Assembly: GCA_000283575.1 (NCBI GenBank)
Contig: AP012044.1
Location: 2,604,001-2,668,000 of the forward strand
Length of the DNA: 64,000 nucleotides
Direction of reading: 5' to 3'
Source of the DNA: Oscillibacter valericigenes Sjm18-20
GTDB lineage: Bacteria > Bacillota > Clostridia > Oscillospirales > Oscillospiraceae
Every line of letters begins with the position of its first letter. Positions within the stretch are counted from its first letter, which is position 1. Under the pieces are notes generated by a model. That model was not told the DNA's origin. It worked only from the letters and a program-made list of their open reading frames with translations, and made no database searches. The translations under genes and the position numbers were made by a program. Of the stretch, positions 8,844 through 16,575 are shown in pieces.

Positions 8844-8914
8844 GACAATTGATCCGCATGGCAGGCGACTTCTTGTCGCCTGCCATTGCCGCTTTCTGAA
8901 AGGAGCGTTTTTCC

Positions 8915-10837
8915 TTGAGCAACAAAACCCTGGTTCCTCAAACTGAACCGGCAGTCACCGAAGGGAATACCGCAGTACAGCCAAAAAAGGCCTCCCGTCT
9001 ACGTCTGTGGCTGCGGCGGATTCTGCACGACGCCAGAACCCCCGCCCGGCTTCTCTTTTTGATGGGGCCGTGGGCGGCATATCTGTGCGTGGAGTATCTG
9101 AATGAAAACGATCCCTTCTCCGCGCTGAATGGCACCCAACTGCTATTTTCCTCTCTGTGGTACTACCTGATCTTCTGGGTGGCCCGGATGGTGGCGGGGC
9201 GCCCCAAGGCCGGAGCGCGGATCGCCATGATTCTCTGCTTTGCTCTGGGTCTCGCAAATCACTATGTACTGGAGTTCCGGGGGCGCATCATCTTTCCCAT
9301 AGACCTGATGACTCTGGGCACCGCCGCCAACGTAGCCACCAGCTACGACTATACGCCGGACAAAAACGTCTGGATTGCAGCGGGCATTCTCGCCATATAT
9401 CTTCTCTTGCTCGCCCTGCCGCCGCAACAGGTCAGGGAGCGGCAGAAGCTGAAAAAGGTTACGGTAGTCGGTTCCTGGGCCGCTATTTCCGTATTCCTGT
9501 ATGCCTTTTTCTGTACGCCGCTGCTGCCCACGGTGGGCATCTGGGCACAGCAGTGGAAAACCCAGGCCAACGGGTTTTTGCTGAACTTCATGACCGCTCT
9601 GCGGTACAGCTTTGTCTCCGCGCCGGACGGCTACTCCATCGACGCCGCGCAGAATGTCACCGACGGAACCACCGACTCAGCCGCCGGCTGGGCGGCTGCG
9701 GATGCAGAGCCTCCAGAGAATCTGCTAGTCATCATGAACGAGTCCTTCGCAGACTTGCAATCCAGCTTTCCCAATCTGGAGCTGACGGAAGACCCTCTGC
9801 CCTTTTACCACTCCCTGACAAAAAACACGGTAAAAGGCATGATGGTCTCCCCCGTTACCGGCGGCGGCACCGCCAACGTGGAATTTGAGTACCTGACCGG
9901 GGATTCTCTGGCGTTTCTGCCCTCCTCCACCGTGGCCTATCAGCTGTACTGCTATGAGGGAATGCCCACTTTGGTGTCTCAGATGAGCGCCCTTGGCTAC
10001 CACACCGTATCATTTCACCCCTACCTCTCCTCCGGCTGGAACCGAACATCCGTTTACAGATGGATGGGCTTCGACCGGCAGATGTTCAAAGAGGACGTAG
10101 TGGACCCCCAGTACATACGCAACTATGTCAGCGACGCCTCAGACTATGAGCAGCTCTACCGCCTGACCAACGAAACAGACGGCCCTCTGTTCCTGTTCAA
10201 TGTCACCATGCAGAATCACAGCGGCTACGCCCAGGGCTGGAACAATCTGGAGCGATCCGTGGAACTGGCGGGCAGCAGCCAAGGAGCGTCCGCCGTGGCA
10301 GCCCAGTATTTCTCCCTTATTAAAGAGAGCGATAACGCCATCCAGCAGTTGATCGAACACTATCAAAACTCCGATGAACGGACCATGATTGTCTTCTTTG
10401 GCGATCACCAGCCACCGCTTGGCAACGACTTCTATGAAAAGCTGTACGGCAAAAAGCTGGACGACCGCACTACGGAGGAGGTCTTCCAGCAGTACGAGGT
10501 TCCGTTTTTCATCTGGGCCAACTACGATATTCCGGAGCAGGACAACGTGACCATCAGTTCCAATCTGTTGGGAACGCTGACAATGGAGCTGGCGGGCGTC
10601 CCGCTGACCGACTATGAGCAGCTCCACGCAAAGCTGTTGGACACGCTGCCGGTGAACACCACCATCGGCTTTGAAAGGCCAGATGGCACGCTTCTCAGCG
10701 ACACCGACGAGAGTGCTCTCTCCCAGAGCGAGGAACAGCTTTATAACAATTACCGCATCATGGCCTATAATCACCTGTTCGACAGCAAGAATCAGCCGGA
10801 GGGATATTTCGGGCCGTATCCGGACGCGGAAAACTGA
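8915..10837 (+). CDS. LTA-synthase-like sulfatase-fold membrane enzyme
   Basis: The 640-residue protein has an N-terminal membrane domain of about five helices (residues about 45-215) and an extracellular alkaline-phosphatase/sulfatase domain from about 265. Visible family motifs are NLLVIMNESFADLQ (metal and catalytic-threonine region), SPVTGGGTANVEFEYLTG, LSSGWNRTSVYRWMGFD and the metal-binding FFGDHQPP near 497. LtaS enzymes transfer glycerol-phosphate from phosphatidylglycerol to a growing polymer outside the cell. In Clostridia, homologues may make other phosphoglycerol decorations, so polymer identity is not fixed. The start is TTG with GAAAGGAG upstream. It lies 71 bases after ribU, with no clear terminator between them. 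Confidence 0.85.
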   Translation: MSNKTLVPQTEPAVTEGNTAVQPKKASRLRLWLRRILHDARTPARLLFLMGPWAAYLCVEYLNENDPFSALNGTQLLFSSLWYYLIFWVARMVAGRPKAGARIAMILCFALGLANHYVLEFRGRIIFPIDLMTLGTAANVATSYDYTPDKNVWIAAGILAIYLLLLALPPQQVRERQKLKKVTVVGSWAAISVFLYAFFCTPLLPTVGIWAQQWKTQANGFLLNFMTALRYSFVSAPDGYSIDAAQNVTDGTTDSAAGWAAADAEPPENLLVIMNESFADLQSSFPNLELTEDPLPFYHSLTKNTVKGMMVSPVTGGGTANVEFEYLTGDSLAFLPSSTVAYQLYCYEGMPTLVSQMSALGYHTVSFHPYLSSGWNRTSVYRWMGFDRQMFKEDVVDPQYIRNYVSDASDYEQLYRLTNETDGPLFLFNVTMQNHSGYAQGWNNLERSVELAGSSQGASAVAAQYFSLIKESDNAIQQLIEHYQNSDERTMIVFFGDHQPPLGNDFYEKLYGKKLDDRTTEEVFQQYEVPFFIWANYDIPEQDNVTISSNLLGTLTMELAGVPLTDYEQLHAKLLDTLPVNTTIGFERPDGTLLSDTDESALSQSEEQLYNNYRIMAYNHLFDSKNQPEGYFGPYPDAEN

Positions 10838-10865
10838 ACATCGACGCGCCTTTCGGTATACAACG

Positions 10866-10922
10866 AAAAAGCCGCCCGACGGCGGTGGAGACACGGTTCT
10901 CCGCCGCCATCGGGCGGTTTTC
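10866..10922. terminator. Bidirectional terminator between ltaS-like and ttcA-like genes
   Basis: A long hairpin (CCGCCCGACGGCGG against CCGCCGCCATCGGGCGG) has an A-run before and a T-run after. It lies between two convergent genes and can serve both. Confidence 0.8.
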
Positions 10923-10923
10923 T

Positions 10924-11766
10924 CTATTGGTCGTAATAATCCAAAAACGAGTATTCCTTTCCCCGGAACTTCACTCCCACCATGGTGTCCAGCTGAACGC
11001 CATGAATAGCGGCAAAAATGGACTTCTCCACATTGGGATTCGTCTTTTTTAATTCCCGGATCAGAACCTTTATCTCCTGCCGCTTGCTCTGCCCCACACC
11101 GTCGTCGGACGCATCCCGCGCCTCCGTAAACCGGCAAGCACACTGCAGGAACCGCAGACGGTTGTAATTCTTCCAGGCGATGATATCGTCTTCATGAACA
11201 CAGTACAGCGGACGGATCAGCTCCATGCCGGGAAAGTTCTTGCTGTGGAGCTTGGGCGGCATGGCCTGAAGCTGAGCGCCGTACAGCAGGGCCATCAGGG
11301 TCGTCTCAATGACATCTGAAAAATGGTGTCCCAGGGCAATCTTGTTGCAGCCCAGTTCCTGCGCCTTTGCGTAGAGGAACCCCCGACGCATCCGGGCGCA
11401 GAGGTAGCAGGGATTCTTGTCCGCCTGTATCGTGACGTCAAAAATATCACTGTTGAAAATCGTCACGGGAATCTCAAGTCTGGCGGCGTTTTCCTCGATC
11501 AACTGCCGGTTCTCCGGAGCGTATCCCGGGTCCATCACCATGAAAACAAGCTCAAAGGGCTGATCCGTATGGCGCTGCAGTTCCTGCATCAGCTTTGCCA
11601 GCACCATGGAATCCTTTCCGCCGGAAATGCACACGGCGATTTTATCTCCCGGCCCGATCAGCTCATATCGCTTTACCGCCGCGATGAAGGGGTTCCACAG
11701 TACCTTGCGGTATTTTTTGATAATACTCCGCTCCGCGACCTCGCAGGGCGTCAGTTCTCTTAGCAT
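10924..11766 (-). CDS. TtcA-family tRNA 2-thiolation PP-loop ATPase
   Basis: The protein of about 280 residues has the PP-loop VCISGGKDSMVLA and the PCYLCARMRRG CxxC motif. IALGHHFSDVIETTLMALLYGA and a later LQCAC Cys pair follow, in the pattern of TtcA/TtuA-type enzymes that bind a Cys-ligated iron-sulfur cluster. Such enzymes adenylate a tRNA base and replace oxygen by sulfur; TtcA acts on cytidine 32. The exact base modified here is inferred. ATG 11766 with GGAG upstream is chosen; a GTG at 11808 would add 14 residues. The following 218 bases up to cls contain no gene. Confidence 0.82.
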   Translation of the reverse strand: MLRELTPCEVAERSIIKKYRKVLWNPFIAAVKRYELIGPGDKIAVCISGGKDSMVLAKLMQELQRHTDQPFELVFMVMDPGYAPENRQLIEENAARLEIPVTIFNSDIFDVTIQADKNPCYLCARMRRGFLYAKAQELGCNKIALGHHFSDVIETTLMALLYGAQLQAMPPKLHSKNFPGMELIRPLYCVHEDDIIAWKNYNRLRFLQCACRFTEARDASDDGVGQSKRQEIKVLIRELKKTNPNVEKSIFAAIHGVQLDTMVGVKFRGKEYSFLDYYDQ

Positions 11767-11984
11767 TCTCTGTTCTCCAATACGTATCAGGTTGTTTAAA
11801 TTTGGCACTGACTTTTCAAAGCTCTCCCCTCACCAGCGCGGCTCGGCACCGATAAGGCGAAGACGGCGGGGCACCACATCAGCGCTTTTTTCTCTTGCGT
11901 CTTTCTTCTTTTCTTTGATGCAGCCCAGCAGAGCAACTGTGGAGGAAAAGGAAGCTCCGCTCGAAAGGGCACAGCCTGACGCCG

Positions 11985-13553
11985 TCAGAGCCAGATGGCG
12001 CCCAGCTTCAAAATTGACGCAGACGCCCGCCGGTACCAAGGCCGTTTTTTCCAGTCCTCCATCGTATAGAGAGCGCTGTCCGCCATGATCTTGTCCATAT
12101 CCTCCAACAGCTCTTCCACCGCCGGCATATCATACAGCATCGTCGCGCATTCAAAATGAAGCTGGAAGGATCGGTAATCCATGTTGGTACTGCCCACCAA
12201 AGCCATTTTCCGGTCCACCAAAACACTTTTGGAGTGAATAAAACCGGGGCTGTACTTATAAATCTTCACACCGTGGCCCATCAGTTCTCCCCAGTAGGTC
12301 TCCGCCACCATGTAGGCGTACCTCTTATCCGGGGTGGCCGGGACCATCAGCCGCACGTCCACGCCGGAGTCCGCCGCGATACAAAGCGCCCTCTGCATGG
12401 CGGGTTCCACCGCGTAATATGGCGTGGTGATATAGAGAAAGCGGGTAGACGAGGTGATCAATTGCAGGAACGTGTCCTCCACCGGATTGTCCGGATTATT
12501 CAGCGGCCCGTCGGTGAACGCCTGACAAAACCCAACGCTCTCCGGCCCGTCCATTCGGGCGCGATAGTAATCGTCCTCGTTGGGCAACGTCTCGCCCATC
12601 ATCTCCCACATCTGGATAAACTGCGCCGCAAATCCCCAGGCTCCGTCCCCTTCAATCCGCACTGTGGAGTCCTTCCACCGGCCAAACCGCTCAAAAAGAT
12701 TTGCGTACTCATCCGCCAGATTGATGCCCCCGGTATAGGCCCAGTAGCCGTCAATCACCGCAATCTTGCGATGGTCCCGGTAGTTGAAGTATATTCGGTT
12801 TACATAACGATGGACCGGGTTAAAGACCTGTACCTCGATTCCCGCGTCCTGAACGGACTGAAGCGCGGCATCGGAGAAACGGGTGAGGTTCCCGAAATCA
12901 TCAAAAATAATGTGGACCTCCACACCGGCGGCGGCCCGCTCCTTTAAAGCCGCGAAAGTCCGGTCCCAGACCTTTCCCTCGGCGATGATGAAATACTCCA
13001 GAAAAATGTAGGTCTCCGCTTTTTGAATGTGAGCGATCAGGTCGTTAAAAAATTCCATGCCGTCGCCAAAGTATTTGGCAGCGGTGTTTTTATACAGCAA
13101 GAAGTCCCGTTTTTGAAGATAGGCCGCCACGCGGCCCATAGCCGCGTCCTGCTTTGCAAGCTTGGCCACATTGCATTCGCTCTGCCGACGGGCGCTCTCC
13201 CGCTCCGCGGGAGGCGGGACCCGCTTCAGACTCAGGGTCTTAGCCTGATGGGTACCGCCCCACAGGAAAAACAGCAGCATTCCGGATACCGGCAGCGCCA
13301 ACAGCAGACACATCCAGCTAAGCTTATAGCTGGAGCTTCCGGAGCGGAGAAATACGCCCATGGCCATGATGATGCCCAGCAGTTCCAGCGCCGCATAGGC
13401 AATATTGACATTCTTCTCTAGAAAATGCGTCAGCAACAGCGTTACGATGATTTGGGCCAATACCGTCAGTACACACATGGCTATGCTGGACGCGGCGGAG
13501 ATCCGTCGTTCAATCCGCTGGTCCCGTGTCTGCCTGTCTCTCGCCTGACGCAT
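11985..13553 (-). CDS. cls: Cardiolipin synthase
   Basis: The 522-residue membrane protein has three N-terminal hydrophobic segments (about residues 20-105). Two phospholipase-D HKD motifs follow: NYRDHRKIAVIDG near 265 and FIHSKSVLVDRKMALVGSTN near 450. Cls joins two phosphatidylglycerol molecules into cardiolipin and glycerol at the cytoplasmic membrane. ATG 13553 has GGGAGGAG upstream; the in-frame ATG at 13574 overlaps that site and is rejected. Length and motif order match bacterial ClsA-type enzymes. It stands alone between ttcA-like and pncB genes on the same strand. Confidence 0.93.
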   Translation of the reverse strand: MRQARDRQTRDQRIERRISAASSIAMCVLTVLAQIIVTLLLTHFLEKNVNIAYAALELLGIIMAMGVFLRSGSSSYKLSWMCLLLALPVSGMLLFFLWGGTHQAKTLSLKRVPPPAERESARRQSECNVAKLAKQDAAMGRVAAYLQKRDFLLYKNTAAKYFGDGMEFFNDLIAHIQKAETYIFLEYFIIAEGKVWDRTFAALKERAAAGVEVHIIFDDFGNLTRFSDAALQSVQDAGIEVQVFNPVHRYVNRIYFNYRDHRKIAVIDGYWAYTGGINLADEYANLFERFGRWKDSTVRIEGDGAWGFAAQFIQMWEMMGETLPNEDDYYRARMDGPESVGFCQAFTDGPLNNPDNPVEDTFLQLITSSTRFLYITTPYYAVEPAMQRALCIAADSGVDVRLMVPATPDKRYAYMVAETYWGELMGHGVKIYKYSPGFIHSKSVLVDRKMALVGSTNMDYRSFQLHFECATMLYDMPAVEELLEDMDKIMADSALYTMEDWKKRPWYRRASASILKLGAIWL

Positions 13554-13635
13554 AGTCTTCTCCTCCCCTTTCATCCATGGCGCTGCTGCTCCGCGGCGCT
13601 CCGCTCCCGCCTTCCCTTTCGAAAAATGTCCGTAC

Positions 13636-15084
13636 TCACCTGCTTCTGGTCAATAGCTCCTGCTTAATGCCCCACAGCTTTTGAGAGAGGTCAACATAAT
13701 ACTTATGGGGATAATCAAACCGCTTCACCTCATCCCACAGGGTATCCACCTGCTGGGCGCAGTAGGTCTGGATATCCCGGAGGTTCGGCTGCTGATAGAT
13801 CAGCCTTCCGCCCAGATAGATCGGCACCTGCAATACCCGCGCGGTATAATTCGTCAGGGTTTTTCGCTTCCATGTGGCCTGGGGATCGAACAGCTCCAGG
13901 GGCTTCGTCTCGTCCAGTTCCTCATCGTGGAGGCAAATATAGTCTGCCTCCGCCTTTCCAGTGGCCCGGTCATACAGGCGGTAGGTCTTTTTAAAGTGTG
14001 GATTGGTGATCTTGCTCACATTCTCGCTGACCTTGATCTTGGGGATAACATTGCCCTGGTCGTCCTCGATGGCCGCCAGCTTATAAACGCCGCCGAACAC
14101 CGGCTCGCTGCGGGCCGTGATCAGCCGCTCACCCACGCCGAACATGTCGATACAGGCCCCCTGAAGCAGCAAATCCTGAATCAGGTATTCATCCAGTGCA
14201 TTGGACACGGAGATCTGACAGCCGGGCCAGCCGGCATCGTCCAGCATCTTCCGGGCCTCCCGGGTCAGATACGCCATGTCGCCGGAGTCCAGGCGGATGC
14301 CGCATTTCTGAATACCCATGGGGCGCAGAACCTCATTGAAGGCTCGAATGGCATCCGGTACGCCGGATTTGAGAGTGTTATAGGTATCCACGAGAAGTGT
14401 AGCGTTGGTGGGATAGAGCTGGCAATAAGTTTTAAACGCCTCATACTGGCTGTCGAACATCTGAACCCAGGCGTGGGCCATAGTTCCCCCGGCGGGAACG
14501 CCGTACAGCTGGTCGGAGATGGTGCAGGCCGTTCCCTTGCACCCGCCGATATAGGCAGCCCGGGCGCCTGTGATGGCGCCGTCCGTCCCCTGGGCACGGC
14601 GGGAGCCGAATTCCAGTACCGTGCGGCCCCTGGCGGCCCGGACAATGCGATTGGCTTTGGTGGCGATCAGGCACTGGTGGTTTATGGCCAGCAGCAAAAA
14701 CGTCTCTATAATCTGGGCCTGAACGGCGGGGGCGCGGACCGTTACCAGCGGCTCCCGCGGAAACACCGGGGTCCCCTCCGGAATGGCGTACAGGTCGCCG
14801 GTGAATTTGAAGCTTTTCAGATAGTCCAGAAAATCCTCGGAAAACTGGTTTCGACCCCGGAGGTATTGGATATCCTCCTCGGAGAAATGCAGTTCTTCAA
14901 TATACTCAATGATCTGGTCCAGTCCGGCGGCCAGAGCAAAGCCGCCCTTGTCCGGTACTTCCCGGAAAAATACGTCGAAATAGGTCACGCGGTCCTTTAA
15001 TCCCGCCTCAAGATAACCGTTTCCCATGGTCAGCTCGTAGAAGTCACACAGCATGGACATATTGAGTTTCTCGCGGACACTCAT
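13636..15084 (-). CDS. pncB: Nicotinate phosphoribosyltransferase
   Basis: PncB converts nicotinate and PRPP, with ATP, to nicotinate mononucleotide in NAD salvage. The 482-residue protein has MLCDFYELTMGNGYLEAG at the N terminus, TVLEFGSRRAQGTDGAITGAR in the active site and GIRLDSGDMAYLTREARKMLD further on, all standard for the family. ATG 15084 follows GAGGTG. The promoter at 15132-15160 is divergent from that of the pantothenate kinase gene, so two cofactor genes (NAD and CoA) share a 219-base intergenic region that holds a dyad. Confidence 0.93.
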   Translation of the reverse strand: MSVREKLNMSMLCDFYELTMGNGYLEAGLKDRVTYFDVFFREVPDKGGFALAAGLDQIIEYIEELHFSEEDIQYLRGRNQFSEDFLDYLKSFKFTGDLYAIPEGTPVFPREPLVTVRAPAVQAQIIETFLLLAINHQCLIATKANRIVRAARGRTVLEFGSRRAQGTDGAITGARAAYIGGCKGTACTISDQLYGVPAGGTMAHAWVQMFDSQYEAFKTYCQLYPTNATLLVDTYNTLKSGVPDAIRAFNEVLRPMGIQKCGIRLDSGDMAYLTREARKMLDDAGWPGCQISVSNALDEYLIQDLLLQGACIDMFGVGERLITARSEPVFGGVYKLAAIEDDQGNVIPKIKVSENVSKITNPHFKKTYRLYDRATGKAEADYICLHDEELDETKPLELFDPQATWKRKTLTNYTARVLQVPIYLGGRLIYQQPNLRDIQTYCAQQVDTLWDEVKRFDYPHKYYVDLSQKLWGIKQELLTRSR

Positions 15085-15131
15085 ATCGCACCTCAAAATG
15101 TACTCCGTCTTTGACGGAGGTAATTGTATTG

Positions 15132-15160
15132 ATTATATCGCTCTTTTTCAGGAAAATCAA
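15132..15160 (-). promoter_or_regulatory. pncB promoter
   Basis: Read on the minus strand: TTGATT (15155-15160), a 17-base spacer and a perfect TATAAT (15132-15137). Confidence 0.65.
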
Positions 15161-15186
15161 CGCTTTCTGCGTTTTTTGTCAAATAT

Positions 15187-15230
15187 TTGTCAATTTTTGG
15201 ATTGACAATCCGCCCATCCTCCCCTATGAT
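15187..15230 (+). promoter_or_regulatory. Pantothenate kinase promoter with overlapping dyad operator
   Basis: TTGACA (15202-15207) and TATGAT (15225-15230) are 17 bases apart. A perfect dyad, TTGTCAAT (15187-15194) and ATTGACAA (15201-15208) with a six-base centre, covers the -35 box. Another TTTGTCAAA half-site lies just upstream. The dyad looks like a repressor site in the shared pncB/PanK control region; the regulator is unknown. Confidence 0.55.
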
Positions 15231-15303
15231 ACAACCATACTCCGTATTCCAGCGGACGCCGACCGATCTGCCTGCGTCCGCGGCACCAAAGGGGCCTGAC
15301 ACT

Positions 15304-16152
15304 ATGGGCTTGATTTTAGGAATTGACATCGGCGGCTCCACCACAAAGATCGTGGGGCTGGACGAACAGGGAACGCCGGGGGCTATGCTCCGCATTCGGG
15401 CGGAGGATCAGCTCACCTCTCTTTTTGGGGCGTTGGGTAACTATCTTGCCAGCAACAGGCTGTCGCTGAACGACGTGCAGCGGGTGGTGCTCACCGGTGT
15501 GGGCGCGTCCTATGTGGATGGTGACATCTATGGCCTCCCCACCTGCCGGGTAGATGAGTTTACCGCCAGCGGCACCGGTGCTCTTGCCCTTTCGAGCCAG
15601 TCGGAGGGCGTGGTGGTAACCATGGGCACCGGCACCGCCTTTCTCTGGGCCAAGGACGGAAGGGTCGAGCATATCTGCGGCAGCGGCATTGGCGGCGGCA
15701 CACTGGGGGGCCTGTGCCACAAGCTGGTGGGCATGGAGCGGTTTGGCCAGATCAAAAAGCTGGCCGCCAGCGGCGATCTGGGCCATGTGGACCTGACCAT
15801 CGCGGACATTACCACAGGGTCCGCTAAAACCTTGAATCCGGAAATGACCGCCGCCAACTTTGGCAATCTCGCCGAAGACGCCACTCCCGCCGACCTGGCC
15901 GCCGGCACCGTGAATCTGGTACTGCAGGCCATTGGCACCATGACGGTGCTGGCCTGCCGCTGCTGCGGGACAAAGACGGTTATCCTCACCGGTTCCATGA
16001 CCACCCTGGACCAGGTGTCCCCTACCTTCCAGATCTTTGAGAATCTTTACGGCATCCACTACATTATTCCCGAAAATGCCACGTTTGCAACCGCCATCGG
16101 CGCTGGACTGTGCAGCTTGAAAAAAGCGGGAATTAAAGGAGGATGCGATTAA
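15304..16152 (+). CDS. coaW: Type II pantothenate kinase
   Basis: The enzyme phosphorylates pantothenate, the first step of CoA synthesis. The 282-residue protein has the ASKHA phosphate-1 motif GLILGIDIGGSTTKIVGL, the adenosine-side loop GVVVTMGTGTAF, and HICGSGIGGGTLGGLCHKL, which is typical of type II (eukaryotic/staphylococcal-like) PanK rather than CoaA or CoaX. ATG 15304 is chosen because homology begins there and AAAGGGG lies upstream; the open frame extends 39 codons further back across the promoter. Type II bacterial enzymes are often insensitive to CoA feedback (family knowledge). Confidence 0.88.
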   Translation: MGLILGIDIGGSTTKIVGLDEQGTPGAMLRIRAEDQLTSLFGALGNYLASNRLSLNDVQRVVLTGVGASYVDGDIYGLPTCRVDEFTASGTGALALSSQSEGVVVTMGTGTAFLWAKDGRVEHICGSGIGGGTLGGLCHKLVGMERFGQIKKLAASGDLGHVDLTIADITTGSAKTLNPEMTAANFGNLAEDATPADLAAGTVNLVLQAIGTMTVLACRCCGTKTVILTGSMTTLDQVSPTFQIFENLYGIHYIIPENATFATAIGAGLCSLKKAGIKGGCD

Positions 16153-16273
16153 ACTTTTGCGTGCGGGTGCCTTTGGGCCCCGCACGTTTTTGCCCTCTGA
16201 TAAATTTTATTCCCTTTGATATTTTCTACAAATTTTATCGACAGGATTCTCCGAACTTTGCATGGCTCAGCAT

Positions 16274-16330
16274 TTGACAGGAGCGCAATGTTATGCTAGA
16301 CTAACTTTACAAGTTAGAGTCTGCTAACTT
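16274..16330 (+). promoter_or_regulatory. feo promoter with three-half-site operator
   Basis: TTGACA (16274-16279) and TAGACT (16297-16302) are 17 bases apart. From the -10 box onward run three identical half-sites in alternating orientation: CTAACTT (16301-16307), AAGTTAG (16311-16317) and CTAACTT (16324-16330). The first pair forms a perfect dyad with a 3-base centre and the second pair one with a 6-base centre. Position over the -10 and start point suggests repression. An iron-responsive DtxR/IdeR- or Fur-type repressor is the natural candidate, by context only. Confidence 0.7.
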
Positions 16331-16347
16331 TTAAAGGGGAAATACCG

Positions 16348-16575
16348 ATGAAACTGGACAGCTTACCCATTGGTCAAGAGGCCGTTATCACCGCCGTGGG
16401 CGGGCAGGGGGTTCTGCGCTGCCGTCTGCTGGACATGGGTCTGATTCCGAAGACCGCCGTGCGGATCGAGAAGGTCGCGCCGCTGGGGGACCCGCTGGAA
16501 TTGCAGGTACGCGGATACACCCTGTCCCTGCGGAAAGAGGATGCCCGGATCATCGAGGTGGAGGTCGGGCCATGA
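16348..16575 (+). CDS. feoA: Ferrous iron transport protein A
   Basis: FeoA is a small cytoplasmic SH3-like protein that supports FeoB in ferrous-iron uptake. The 75-residue product has the family's GVLRCRLLDMGLIPKTAVRIEK core and ends with the LSLRKEDARIIEVE strand. The start follows AAAGGGGAAA. Its stop overlaps the feoB start by four bases (ATGA), so translation is coupled. It is the first gene of a three-gene operon under the iron-type operator. Confidence 0.93.
   Translation: MKLDSLPIGQEAVITAVGGQGVLRCRLLDMGLIPKTAVRIEKVAPLGDPLELQVRGYTLSLRKEDARIIEVEVGP

Noticed and set aside
13681..15000. Plus-strand open frame opposite pncB
   Set aside because: Shadow of a certain gene with no start signals or recognisable domains.
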